Of a stretch of 35,178 nucleotides of DNA, positions 1 to 7,485 are shown in pieces. The number at the start of each line of letters is the position of its first letter. Position 1 is the first letter of the stretch. A model generated the notes under the pieces. The model saw nothing but the letters and a program-made list of their open reading frames with translations. It searched no databases and was not told where the DNA came from. Origin of the DNA: Desulfobacteraceae bacterium (GTDB lineage: Bacteria; Desulfobacterota; DSM-4660; Desulfatiglandales; Desulfatiglandaceae); assembly GCA_030613055.1 (NCBI GenBank), contig JAUWMR010000047.1:1-35178 (forward strand), read 5' to 3'. A program made the position numbers and the translations under genes.

Positions 1-468
1 ACAATTTGATAAGCCTGGGGCCACAATGCAGATCCCCGACGTCCGTGGGGCGGTGGCCTGTGGTCAGCATTCATAGGCCTGATGGCAGAAGGCAGAAGGC
101 AGAAGGCAGAGGGCGGAGGTCGGAGGACAGAAGGCAGAAGGCAGAAGGCAGAGGTCAGAGGTCAGAGGGTCAGAGGCCGTAGGGCCTACAGGCCGGAGGG
201 TAGGGCCTATGCCCCGGAGAGCCATCACTGTAAATCATCAGGTTTATCTGCCAATAGAAATCCAGAAGATGCTGAAAGGCTCAGGCCGAATAAGGATACA
301 ACTGCTGTAAAGATATCTCAGCCGCAGATTTACCCCAGTACGATCATGCTGACCTACGGGGCAGGCACAGATGAACGCAGAAAAGTCTAAAAAAAACACA
401 GACTTGTTCTTAGTTGTTAAAAAAATAATCCTGAAAATCCTGTAGATCCTGTCTGACAAAAAAACCTC
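1..468. other. Intergenic region without a convincing gene
   Basis: No gene can be supported here. Positions 84-182 are a purine-rich short-unit array. Around 366-380 is a CACAGATGAACGCAG-like piece, and 424-455 holds three ATCCTG units with a 9-base period; both belong to repeat families found elsewhere in the window. Frame 2 is open from the window edge to a TAG at 74-76 and could be the tail of a gene lying to the left, but 24 codons are too few to identify it. Confidence 0.6.
84..182. repeat. GGCAGAA / GGTCAGA short-unit array, copy 1
   Basis: Degenerate 7-base units (GGCAGAA, GGTCAGA, GGTCGGA) run head to tail for about 100 bases. The same units in nearly the same order recur at 3551-3620. 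A frame through the array would encode low-complexity Arg/Lys/Glu/Gly sequence and is not taken as a gene. Confidence 0.85.
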
Positions 469-846
469 ATGACGAAATCAACAACCAAAATCCCCATCTC
501 CTCAATCATCTTTGAAGAAGACATCTATCCCAGGAAGGGAATCGATCATAAGCGTGTCGGCATATTTGCTGAGAATATCAGGGACGGCTTCAAGTTTGAG
601 CCTATCGAAGTAGAGCCCTATCCTGACAGACCAGGTAAATACCGCCTGCTTGATGGTGTACACAGGTGGAGCGCCTACAAGACAGTAGGAATGATGGAGC
701 CGGAGGCCATCATAAAGGATTTAAAGGGGACAGACCCGATGGTCTGGTCACTGGCCCTAAAAGATAAAGAAGATCTTGAAAGATTCAAGGAACTTGGCTG
801 GGGCATACTCATTGCGAAGAAATATTACTATTCCTTTCTTATATAA
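469..846 (+). CDS. ParB-like nuclease-domain protein, probably C-terminally truncated
   Basis: A 125-residue protein. Residues 8-90 resemble the ParB/Srx N-terminal fold: an opening segment PISSIIFEEDIYPR, then IEVEPYPDRPGKYRLLDG, then the motif DGVHRWSAYK (62-71), which in this family forms the nucleotide-binding/nuclease pocket. Related proteins normally continue into a helical or HTH region. Here the sequence after about residue 90 drifts into a Lys/Tyr-rich tail (IAKKYYYSFLI) that overlaps the end of the convergent ATPase gene by 8 bases, so the original 3' end was probably lost. No ParA partner is nearby, so chromosome partitioning is unlikely; an accessory or defence-type DNA-binding role is possible but unproven. 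Confidence 0.6.
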   Translation: MTKSTTKIPISSIIFEEDIYPRKGIDHKRVGIFAENIRDGFKFEPIEVEPYPDRPGKYRLLDGVHRWSAYKTVGMMEPEAIIKDLKGTDPMVWSLALKDKEDLERFKELGWGILIAKKYYYSFLI

Positions 847-1990
847 TTTCACCCTCCCATAGCATTTTACAGAATATGCGCCAGGGCAAGATACTGACAT
901 TGAGGCTCAATTTTCTTGGAAACTGGTCTCTTGAGATGATAAAGCTTTTTCGACATTTTTGTTCTTCATAAAACAGATGAAGTCCTTTAGTACTTTCACC
1001 TGCATTCTCAGAAGACTTGATTTCAAGGGCGACTTCCGCATCTCCCAGGATAAGATCGACTTCCGCACCACTGGCAGTTCTCCAAAAGGTAATGGGGAAA
1101 TCCAGCCTGCTATAATGTTTGTAGGCCCAGCATTCCTGAAGAATGAAGTGTTCAAAGGCCCTGCCATATTCTATAGTGCCAGGCATCAGGGATTTATACC
1201 CCAAAAGGGCGGAAACAATTCCCATATCAAAGAAAAAGAATTTAGAAGTTTCAATAAGTCTTCGTTTTTTTAATTTCTTCCATGGAAATAACTGTCTGCC
1301 AATTAATGTATCTTCGAGTATCTGATAGTACTCCCGAATTGTCTTCACAGAAACCCCGCTTTCTCTCGCCGCATTGGAGTAATTAAGCAGCATTCCATTG
1401 GTAATGGCAGCAGACTGGAGGAACCGGGAGAAGGCAGGTAGATTTCTGGTTAGTGCCTCGGCCTGGATCTCCTCTTTAAGATAGTCATTAACATAAGCCT
1501 TAAGATCCATTTCACTATCGGATGAAAAATAATGGGATGGCATAAGGCCGGTATAAAGGGCTCTGTCCAGATTAAAAGCTTTCAGTTCCTTTGTTACAAG
1601 AGGATAAAGTTCGAAACGCCACGCTCTGCCACCTAATAGATTGGCCTTTCCTCTCCTGAATTTCCTTGCACTGGAGCCCGACATAATGAACTGGTAGTTC
1701 TTATTTTCTATAAGCCAATGAATTTCATCCATCAGGTTAGGGATTTTTTGGACTTCATCAACTATCACCGTTCTTGAAGGCTGTGCTTCAAGAATCTGAC
1801 GTAACAGGGTAGGTCTCCGGCTCAATGATAAAAACAGGTCATAATCCAGTAAATCTATGAAATATGCATTGGGAAACAGTTGTTTTAATAAGGTTGTTTT
1901 TCCAGTCTTCCTGGGTCCCCACAAAAAAGCGGAACGGTTTGAGGGTAAATCAATCTGTTGAATTCGATTTATTAGTTTGTCCATTTCCAT
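839..1990 (-). CDS. AAA+ ATPase of the AAA_14 / DUF4143 family
   Basis: A 383-residue protein of normal family length. It has a Walker A motif GPRKTGKTT (25-33), a Walker B VIVDE (75-79) and the sensor-like segment FIMSGSSARKF. The C-terminal DUF4143 region contains GRAFEHFILQE and a PD-(D/E)XK-like core (SGAEVDLIL, then VALEIKSS). These ATPases are widespread, sporadically distributed accessory genes of unknown substrate. The start is at 1990 or two codons later at 1984; neither has a clear ribosome binding site. It converges on the ParB-like gene with an 8-base overlap. It appears intact. Confidence 0.85.
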   Translation of the reverse strand: MEMDKLINRIQQIDLPSNRSAFLWGPRKTGKTTLLKQLFPNAYFIDLLDYDLFLSLSRRPTLLRQILEAQPSRTVIVDEVQKIPNLMDEIHWLIENKNYQFIMSGSSARKFRRGKANLLGGRAWRFELYPLVTKELKAFNLDRALYTGLMPSHYFSSDSEMDLKAYVNDYLKEEIQAEALTRNLPAFSRFLQSAAITNGMLLNYSNAARESGVSVKTIREYYQILEDTLIGRQLFPWKKLKKRRLIETSKFFFFDMGIVSALLGYKSLMPGTIEYGRAFEHFILQECWAYKHYSRLDFPITFWRTASGAEVDLILGDAEVALEIKSSENAGESTKGLHLFYEEQKCRKSFIISRDQFPRKLSLNVSILPWRIFCKMLWEGEII

Positions 1991-2205
1991 GAGTGATTAA
2001 TATGATAAGATTTACCTTAAGTCAAATTATTTGTGATAATTTGGAGAAAACCCCAAATAAAATGAAAAACCTGAAAAAATTCAAAAAACTATAACGTGAG
2101 ACCTTTGCAGAACCTACTGAAAATCGCCGTTGCTTGTAACCTCTGGAGCAAAATCTCTCAAATTCAAAAAAAATATGATTGGAAATAATGGTCTGAATTC
2201 GGAAG

Positions 2206-2526
2206 TTGGCGAAAATGCTTCAGAAACGACAGAGCATGAGACACCTGCCAGCATCATTCTCTTTAGCTGGCTATGAAGAACTCATCCATGATATCGTAAA
2301 AAACGGGCACAATGTCGTATATCTCTATGACTTTAGCGGAATTTATTTCTATGCTGTACGGGGCTTTAGGGCGGACAATGAGTGGCTCATTATTTTTGGA
2401 CGGGGTGGGGTCATGGAAACCGCTTTTCCTCCGGATAATATGGATGAGTACTTAGCGACTCGTGGCTTTGTCCTTTTGGGTCGTGTTGAGGAGGTTATGA
2501 GATGGACAAGAGAAGCACACAACTGA
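2206..2526 (+). CDS. Hypothetical protein, first of an overlapping pair
   Basis: A 106-residue protein of no family I recognise. The central part (residues 20-70) is rich in aromatic residues (VVYLYDFSGIYFYAVRGF) and looks like a small alpha/beta fold; no membrane segment or metal motif is evident. ATG at 2206 is followed by another at 2215, and neither has a strong ribosome binding site. Its 3' end overlaps the next gene by 25 bases in another frame, so the two are probably co-translated. It sits among toxin-antitoxin genes, which makes an accessory two-gene module plausible, but the sequence alone gives no function. Confidence 0.55.
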   Translation: MAKMLQKRQSMRHLPASFSLAGYEELIHDIVKNGHNVVYLYDFSGIYFYAVRGFRADNEWLIIFGRGGVMETAFPPDNMDEYLATRGFVLLGRVEEVMRWTREAHN

Positions 2527-2783
2527 TGGATTATATTTCCAAAGCAATCGTTCACCCGGATGTAAGCGGCTTTGAAGCGCTTGAACTCCTGGATATTCGT
2601 AGTCGTCTGGCATCAAGAGAGCCTCTCCTAGATGAGCCGTCCAAGGCCCGCTTGGAAGAGCTTGATCGTCAGTTCCTTGAAATGTCAAGCATTTGGCTGG
2701 AACGTATTTCCCAGGTTGCACGGTTAGCAGAGATGCGGAGGAGATGCCATGTTCTTCCATCCCATTGGTGGTGTTGGGGTTGA
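2502..2783 (+). CDS. Hypothetical protein, second of an overlapping pair
   Basis: A 93-residue, mainly helical protein of unknown function. The ATG is well placed, with GAGGAGG about eight bases upstream, inside the end of the previous gene. The sequence has regular Leu/Arg spacing (ALELLDIRSRLASREPLL, then LERISQVARLAEMRRR) and ends abruptly at PSHWWCWG. A Trp-rich end like this could mean that the reading frame was cut by a small deletion, but there is no relative to compare with. The stop is followed at once by the vapBC promoter region. Confidence 0.55.
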   Translation: MDKRSTQLMDYISKAIVHPDVSGFEALELLDIRSRLASREPLLDEPSKARLEELDRQFLEMSSIWLERISQVARLAEMRRRCHVLPSHWWCWG

Positions 2784-2819
2784 CTTCAGGCTATTTGAGT
2801 ATATACTATAAATATATAC
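2780..2819 (+). promoter_or_regulatory. Predicted vapBC promoter with operator-like inverted repeat
   Basis: TTGACT (2780-2785) and TATACT (2802-2807) are separated by 16 bases. The inverted repeat GTATATA (2799-2805) / TATATAC (2813-2819) covers the -10 element. This arrangement fits autorepression by a VapB-type antitoxin. It is predicted from sequence only. Confidence 0.55.
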
Positions 2820-2838
2820 AATCAGAAGGGGCGATAAA

Positions 2839-3069
2839 ATGGAAACAGCAAAATTATTTCAGAATGGCAGTTCTCAAGCCGTAAGGCTACCCAAGGCATT
2901 CAGAATTCCTGGGAACGAGGTGAAAATATTCAAAAATGGGAACCAGGTTATACTGGAACCGATAGTAACTACATGGGACTCCTTGTTCGAGTCTCTCAGT
3001 GAATTTCCAGAAGACTTTATGGAAGATGGACGTAATCAGCCTCCCATGCAGAAGAGGGAGTTTTTCTGA
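2839..3069 (+). CDS. vapB: VapB-type antitoxin (AbrB/SpoVT fold)
   Basis: A 76-residue protein. The N-terminal half is a swapped-hairpin AbrB-like DNA-binding domain: AKLFQNGSSQAVRLPKAFR, then EVKIFKNGNQVILEP (to about residue 46), typical of the VapB group whose partners are PIN toxins. The C-terminal tail (residues 47-76, acidic and aromatic) is where such antitoxins wrap the toxin. The stop TGA at 3067-3069 overlaps the toxin ATG at 3069, so the two genes are translationally coupled. A promoter with an inverted repeat lies just upstream. Confidence 0.88.
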   Translation: METAKLFQNGSSQAVRLPKAFRIPGNEVKIFKNGNQVILEPIVTTWDSLFESLSEFPEDFMEDGRNQPPMQKREFF

Positions 3070-3470
3070 TGCACTATCTGCTTGATACCAATATTTGCAT
3101 ATACCTTATTAAGAAGCGTCCACCAAAGGTTCTTGAGCGTTTTAGGGAACATTCACCCCAAGATGTCGCCATCTCCACAATTACGCTTTTCGAACTTAAA
3201 TATGGGGTGGAAAAGAGCCAATACCGACAACGTTCCGAAGATGCCCTTGCCAAATTTCTTCTGCCATTGAACCTTATTGACCTGGATCGTTCCGCTGCCA
3301 TGGAAGCTGCAACGATTCGTGCGCAACTTGAAAAGACAGGGATGCCAATCGATCCTTATGATCTGCTCATAGCAGGCCTGGCCCTATCACGGGACATGAC
3401 ATTGGTCACCAATAATTCCAAGGAATTTGAAAAAATTCATCATCTGCGTCTGGAAAATTGGGTTAAATGA
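3069..3470 (+). CDS. vapC: VapC-type PIN-domain RNase toxin
   Basis: A 133-residue PIN-domain protein of full family length. The acidic metal-binding residues expected for a PIN RNase are visible: D6 in LLDTN, E42 in LFELKYG, and D98 in the segment IDPYDLLIAGLA, followed by the C-terminal TLVTNNSKEF block. VapC toxins cleave structured RNA, often initiator tRNA or 23S rRNA loops; the target here is unknown. It overlaps vapB by one base (TGATG). Both genes look intact, so this is probably a working pair. Confidence 0.9.
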   Translation: MHYLLDTNICIYLIKKRPPKVLERFREHSPQDVAISTITLFELKYGVEKSQYRQRSEDALAKFLLPLNLIDLDRSAAMEAATIRAQLEKTGMPIDPYDLLIAGLALSRDMTLVTNNSKEFEKIHHLRLENWVK

Positions 3471-3550
3471 TGCCGTGAACAGATTAGCTTGAGCAGTGAG
3501 CGGAAAGCAAAAAACGAGGACAGCAAGGGGGCAGTGGTCAAAAGACACAA

Positions 3551-3620
3551 GGCAAAAGGCAGAAGGCAGAAGGCAGAGGTCAGAGGGTCAGAGGCCGGAG
3601 GTCGGAGGGGAGAGGAGGAC
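3551..3620. repeat. GGCAGAA / GGTCAGA short-unit array, copy 2
   Basis: The same 7-base units as at 84-182, in the same orientation and order (GGCAGAA units, then GGTCAGA, then GGAGGTC units). The two arrays bracket the ParB-like, DUF4143, unknown and vapBC genes. The arrays are direct repeats and could support deletion of the interval. Confidence 0.85.
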
Positions 3621-3651
3621 CAGGGACACTGAGTAAACCCAACAAATTCCA

Positions 3652-4074
3652 ATGATCAGATACAATAAACTTCCTAAAAATATTGAATCACTCATACCCA
3701 AGGCGGTGGACTATCTTCAGGCAAGAACTGATATACATTTCGCGTATCTGTTTGGAAGCCTTGCAAAAGGTAAGCGTATGCCATTAAGTGATGTCGATAT
3801 TGCAGTTTATCTTTCTGATGATGCGAATATCATTGATAGCAAAATGGACATAATCGGGAAACTGATAGACCTTCTCGAAACAGATGAGATCGATATTGTG
3901 ATTCTGAACACGGCACCTCTCACACTCAGGATGAAGATACTCGAAAACAGAAAAGTGATAGTGGATAATTCACCCTTCATAAGGCACAGTTATGAGTCTC
4001 TTACAATGAGAAGTTTCTTTGACTTTTCTGTGAAAGAAAAGGGCATCCTGGCAAGTCTTCAGAAACAATCATAA
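3652..4074 (+). CDS. MNT-domain nucleotidyltransferase antitoxin (MntA-like), partner missing
   Basis: A 140-residue minimal nucleotidyltransferase. The active-site pattern is clear: G35-S36, ten residues, then D47-V-D49 (FGSLAKGK, then SDVDIAVYL), the layout seen in MntA antitoxins that AMPylate their HEPN (HepT) toxin. A helical second half follows. In the classic type VII system a HepT gene overlaps or directly follows. Here the next 100 bases hold no HEPN gene, and the following gene is on the opposite strand. It is either an orphan left after toxin loss or acts on a distant partner. No strong ribosome binding site is visible at this ATG. Confidence 0.8.
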   Translation: MIRYNKLPKNIESLIPKAVDYLQARTDIHFAYLFGSLAKGKRMPLSDVDIAVYLSDDANIIDSKMDIIGKLIDLLETDEIDIVILNTAPLTLRMKILENRKVIVDNSPFIRHSYESLTMRSFFDFSVKEKGILASLQKQS

Positions 4075-4173
4075 TGTCAAGGAGTTAGGTTTTTGAAAAC
4101 ACCTGGATGAATGGATGATAGGATGATTGCGGGATATTGCTGTAAGCGGAAAGGATAGAGGTCAGGGGGTTGG

Positions 4174-5400
4174 TTATAGTTTCCGGCCGAACTCCAGGGT
4201 GTTTTTGTTGATGCTGACGCGCATTTGTTGCTGGACCATCTCATGGCCCGTATCCGTAAAGGGCAAATAAACAAGGCCGGAATCGAGCACATCAAATCCG
4301 ACCTGCGGCAGCAGGGGCAGGATTTTCTTTTTATTAAGGGTCGAACTGGCTAAGGTTAGCTTCATGGCCTGGACTGCCTCGGCACGTGGAAGCGTTACCG
4401 GATAGAGATTCTTTTTGGGTATCATCTCCTCTGTATCAAAATGTCTCTGGGAAATTGTGAGCATTTTTGAGAGCTTTAAAAAGATCTTTGGCCGTATTTT
4501 AAAGGCCGGGGACCAGAAACTCATTTTTTCATTTTCCCATTCCTTTCCAACCACCCTGGGCTGATTGGTGATACGGATAAAATCAGCAAAAGAATTGATT
4601 TCCAGGCCCTTGCCCGTGACAGACGTTCTCCAAAAGGGCATGTAAACAGTATTATCACCCTCTCCGGGAACCGCCGTAAAGCTTACGGGGACAAACCCGC
4701 CTTTTGATGCCTCCCAGACAGTCTCACAATTCCCGCACGTCAGCACCACACTATCCCTTTCTCCCTCTAAATTCCATCCACACTTAGGACACAGTGTTGC
4801 CATGAATTTAAGTTTCCATGCCGGATTCTTTTTTATGGCAGACTGAAAAACATCCTGATCCTCCGGGATATTGATCATGGGTCTGTTTAACACTGCGTCA
4901 AAAAGCCTGTTTTTCTCAACATACATGGGAAAATAAATAAGGCTCAGGGTCTCTCCGATATAGGCACGGTGAAATATCCTGTCAGATGAGGAACCGGAGG
5001 AGAGCTTCGCGGCCTTCGCTAATATATCGGCTGCCTTGAGAGTGAACTTAAGGAACTCGCCTTCCGTATCCGGTGTGATAAATTTCATCTTCAATGCCTG
5101 GGGCCTGAGTCCCAAAGACACCGGAATACCCTTGAACTGAAGTCCCACACGCGTGATATCTACAACCCGGTGTCCGATGGTACGGCCCTGGCAGTAGTAT
5201 GCATTGCCTTTAAAGCGCAGATAAGGGGCATAGATAATATTCTTACCGGATGCCTTATGCGGCAACACAAACCGAAAATAATTGGGCGCGAAAAGGAAAT
5301 TCTGTACATTACAGTAAGGGCATTTAAGCAGGTGGTCTGTCTCATCTAATTCGATAGGCGCCCCACACTGGGGGCATTCTTGCTCGACTGTAAATCCCAT
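4174..5400 (-). CDS. Two-zinc-ribbon protein of unknown function
   Basis: A 408-residue soluble protein with no signal peptide or membrane segment. Two zinc-ribbon motifs are visible: C9-PQ-C12 with C27-PY-C30 at the N terminus, and C204-PK-C207 with C222-GN-C225 in the middle. Each ribbon is followed by a similar stretch: a YAPYLRF-type segment after the first and a YMPFWRTS segment after the second, with YLPFTDTG near the C terminus. This suggests a duplicated or triplicated beta-rich unit. Nucleic-acid or protein binding is possible, but I do not recognise the family. The ATG at 5400 lacks a near-consensus ribosome binding site. It diverges from the small membrane protein gene at 5658. Confidence 0.75.
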   Translation of the reverse strand: MGFTVEQECPQCGAPIELDETDHLLKCPYCNVQNFLFAPNYFRFVLPHKASGKNIIYAPYLRFKGNAYYCQGRTIGHRVVDITRVGLQFKGIPVSLGLRPQALKMKFITPDTEGEFLKFTLKAADILAKAAKLSSGSSSDRIFHRAYIGETLSLIYFPMYVEKNRLFDAVLNRPMINIPEDQDVFQSAIKKNPAWKLKFMATLCPKCGWNLEGERDSVVLTCGNCETVWEASKGGFVPVSFTAVPGEGDNTVYMPFWRTSVTGKGLEINSFADFIRITNQPRVVGKEWENEKMSFWSPAFKIRPKIFLKLSKMLTISQRHFDTEEMIPKKNLYPVTLPRAEAVQAMKLTLASSTLNKKKILPLLPQVGFDVLDSGLVYLPFTDTGHEMVQQQMRVSINKNTLEFGRKL

Positions 5401-5440
5401 TTTTGTCTTGAGTAATAACCTCTCAGTTTTAAAAAATATT

Positions 5441-5483
5441 TTAGACAGGATAACCCCGCGTTCCGCGGGGTTATCCTGTCTAA
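5441..5483. repeat. Perfect 20-bp hairpin with CAGGATAA arms
   Basis: Arms 5441-5460 and 5464-5483 are exact inverted copies around the loop TTC, with A/T runs outside both ends. The hairpin looks like a bidirectional terminator, but both neighbouring genes are transcribed away from it, so no gene ends here. Its right arm (CGCGGGGTTATCCTGTCTAA) recurs exactly at 34942-34961, showing that it belongs to a dispersed repeat. Confidence 0.8.
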
Positions 5484-5590
5484 AAAAAAGTGTCTAAGTA
5501 AATACAAAATTCATTTGCGGAATAATGGAAGTATAGATATCAAGTGTCTTGAGTGTCAAGCTTCAAAAGTCGAGGAGTCCTTGTAGCGTA

Positions 5591-5620
5591 TTGACAAAAA
5601 TTTAACTATTAGTTAAATTT
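5591..5620 (+). promoter_or_regulatory. Predicted promoter with overlapping palindrome
   Basis: TTGACA at 5591-5596 is followed after 17 bases by TAAATT (5614-5619). A perfect palindrome with 11-base arms (AAATTTAACTA / TAGTTAAATTT, one-base centre, 5598-5620) covers the spacer and the -10 element, as an operator would. It drives the gene at 5658. The regulator is unknown. Confidence 0.5.
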
Positions 5621-5657
5621 AAATAATTAAATTTCGAACGAATGTGAGGTATTTAAC

Positions 5658-5957
5658 ATGGTTTTTTTAAAGAGGATTCTTTTCTGGGGCGCTATAATAG
5701 CGGTTTGTTACGTTATATTGGGCTACCACTTCATTTTTTTCGGAAAAACACCCGAATTACTCAAAAAGACAAAATTAAATCTCCGCTATACTATCTTCAG
5801 CATTCCCGAAGATGAATTCCTAAAGAGCAACGAATCAATCCTTGATATAGACGCGCTGCGGGAAGCCGGTATTGGAGACCTGCTGGTAAAATATGGGAGG
5901 ATGACTGAGAAGAAAAAGGAAAAACTTCTGGCCGAGTACGAAGCAGAATCCAATTAG
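5658..5957 (+). CDS. Small single-pass membrane protein, unknown function
   Basis: A 99-residue protein. Residues 6-29 form one hydrophobic segment (ILFWGAIIAVCYVILGYHFIFF) preceded by a Lys-Arg pair, so it is probably anchored with a short cytoplasmic N terminus. The remainder is charged and helical, ending in a Lys/Glu-rich stretch. GAGG lies about ten bases before the ATG, and a promoter with a palindrome is upstream. Its stop codon overlaps that of the convergent siroheme decarboxylase gene by three bases. I know no family for it. The position next to heme genes hints at, but does not show, a link to cytochrome or heme metabolism. Confidence 0.65.
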   Translation: MVFLKRILFWGAIIAVCYVILGYHFIFFGKTPELLKKTKLNLRYTIFSIPEDEFLKSNESILDIDALREAGIGDLLVKYGRMTEKKKEKLLAEYEAESN

Positions 5958-6400
5958 ACCTCAAAATCGACCTTGATCTTATACATCTTGACGGCGGGCA
6001 GGTTTAGGATCTCCGTAACCCCTGTTTCCTCTGATATTTCTTCCAGAGCGTTATCTATATAGGCCATATCCTGGGCAATAAAAGTAAACCAGATATTATA
6101 TATATAGTTCCTCAGGTAGTTATGGGTAACACCCGGATAGCGATTTACAACCTTGACGAAATGATCGAGCTTTTCCTCGGGAACCTTTGCGGCACAGAGC
6201 GTGCTCGTAAAATTGAGCCTGCTGGAATTGAAATTACCTCCAATTCTCCTGATAATGCCCTCCTCCTTTAGCCTTTTTACCCTTTCAATCACATCAAATT
6301 CAGACAGATCAAGACGCCTGCCTAACTCCTGATATGGTCTGGGGTCGATGGGAAAATCAGACTGGATCTCATTTAGAATATTTTTGTCTATTTCATCCAT
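5954..6400 (-). CDS. Siroheme decarboxylase subunit (AhbA/AhbB type, Lrp/AsnC fold)
   Basis: A 148-residue protein. In the Ahb pathway the AhbA-AhbB pair removes two carboxyl groups from siroheme to give 12,18-didecarboxysiroheme. Residues 1-60 are an AsnC-like winged helix (MDEIDKNILNEIQ, then VIERVKRLKEEGIIRRIGG). Then comes the family signature PGVTHNYLRNYIYNIWFTF, which distinguishes these enzymes from transcription factors. The start at 6400 is preferred over an upstream in-frame ATG at 6487: it lies 7 bases after the ahbD stop and GGGTGAG precedes it. Only one subunit gene is present in the window, so I cannot say whether it is AhbA or AhbB. Confidence 0.85.
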   Translation of the reverse strand: MDEIDKNILNEIQSDFPIDPRPYQELGRRLDLSEFDVIERVKRLKEEGIIRRIGGNFNSSRLNFTSTLCAAKVPEEKLDHFVKVVNRYPGVTHNYLRNYIYNIWFTFIAQDMAYIDNALEEISEETGVTEILNLPAVKMYKIKVDFEV

Positions 6401-6407
6401 TACAAGC

Positions 6408-7466
6408 TCACCCGGGCTGATACGCGCACAATGGCTCTTCAGCCAAGAAATCACCGGTAGCCTCATAGGCCCTCGCCCTGCAACCACCGCAAACCCTGAG
6501 ATATTCGCATCTGCCGCATTTTCCCCTGTAAGCCGAAAAGTCCCTTAGCTGATTGAAGATCTCAGAATCCCGCCAGATCGAGCCAAAACTGGATTTCTTT
6601 AAGTCCCCGCAGTTGAGCTCAAGGTAACCACAGGGCTGCATAATCCCGTCATGAGATATAAAACAGAAGGCCGTACCCCCAAGACAGCCACGGGTCACCG
6701 CATCAAGGCCATAGGTCTTAAAGTCGACTTTTTCACCTCTGGCATGGGCCTCCTGGCGCATGATCCTGTAATAATGTGGCGCGCAGGTAGCCTTAAGTTG
6801 CAGGGGCACCTCTTTTCTCATTTGATAAAACCAGTGTAAAATCTTTTCGTATTCCAGCGCGTCAATCTCCTGGTTAACCATTTCTTTGGCACGGCCCGTA
6901 GGAACCAGGAGAAATATATGGTGGGCAGCAGCGCCTAACTGAACAGCCATGTCTAAGATATCTTTAATCTTACCGATATTGTGTCTTGTTACGGTCGTAT
7001 TAATCTGGAACTCCACATTCCCTTTTCTGAGCAACCGGATCCCCTCAACTGCCCTCTTAAAAGCTCCAGGTTCCTTCCTGAACCGGTCGTGCATGTCTTC
7101 ATCGGCCCCATCAATGGATATGCTTACTCTTTTAATTCCTGATGCCCTTATTTTTTCGACTATGTCGGGGGTCAACAGGGTCCCGTTTGTGGCCATAACC
7201 ATGCGAAGGCCCATTTGAGTGCCTTGCTCGGCTAATTCAAAGACATCCTCTCTTAGAATAGGTTCACCGCCGGTCAAAATGACAATCGGTTCTCCAACAC
7301 TGCTGATCTGATCCAGTATCTCAAGGCATTTGGAAGGACTGAGTTCCCCCGGATAGGGCCCCCGCTCAGATCCTGCCCTGCAGTGGACACAGTTAAGATT
7401 GCATTTCCTCGTAACCTCCCAGGCTACGAGTCTTAGATCGTTTTTATGCACAGATGAAGTTTCCAA
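6408..7466 (-). CDS. ahbD: AdoMet-dependent heme synthase AhbD (radical SAM)
   Basis: A 352-residue radical SAM protein. AhbD oxidatively decarboxylates the two propionates of iron-coproporphyrin III to give heme b, the last step of the siroheme route. The [4Fe-4S] cluster cysteines C22-x3-C26-x2-C29 are in the diagnostic LRLVAWEVTRKCNLNCVHC region. GGEP follows, and a SPASM-like C terminus with further Cys (MQPCGYLELNC, then GKCGRCEYLRVCGGCRARA) would hold the auxiliary cluster. The frame opens with TTG at 7466; a GTG at 7451 is an alternative, and neither has a strong ribosome binding site. It is translationally close to the siroheme decarboxylase (7-base gap). Confidence 0.9.
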   Translation of the reverse strand: METSSVHKNDLRLVAWEVTRKCNLNCVHCRAGSERGPYPGELSPSKCLEILDQISSVGEPIVILTGGEPILREDVFELAEQGTQMGLRMVMATNGTLLTPDIVEKIRASGIKRVSISIDGADEDMHDRFRKEPGAFKRAVEGIRLLRKGNVEFQINTTVTRHNIGKIKDILDMAVQLGAAAHHIFLLVPTGRAKEMVNQEIDALEYEKILHWFYQMRKEVPLQLKATCAPHYYRIMRQEAHARGEKVDFKTYGLDAVTRGCLGGTAFCFISHDGIMQPCGYLELNCGDLKKSSFGSIWRDSEIFNQLRDFSAYRGKCGRCEYLRVCGGCRARAYEATGDFLAEEPLCAYQPG

Positions 7467-7485
7467 TAAAATTGAAAGGAATTGC

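Noticed and set aside
2-76. 3' end of a gene entering from the left edge
   Set aside because: 24 open codons ending in TAG are not enough to distinguish from chance, and no family is recognisable.
84-182. Possible CRISPR array
   Set aside because: Units are 7 bases, contiguous and degenerate, with no spacers of constant length and no cas genes nearby.
82-390. Open frame of 102 codons on the plus strand
   Set aside because: Its first half is the GGCAGAA array read as Arg/Lys/Glu/Gly low-complexity sequence; no ribosome binding site and no recognisable fold.
2080-2130. GTGAGACCTTTGCAGAAC as the end of a lost insertion sequence
   Set aside because: It resembles ends I recall from some insertion sequences, but no matching inverse end or transposase was found in the window.
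5441-5483. Terminator for a neighbouring gene
   Set aside because: Both adjacent genes are transcribed away from it; listed as a repeat instead.
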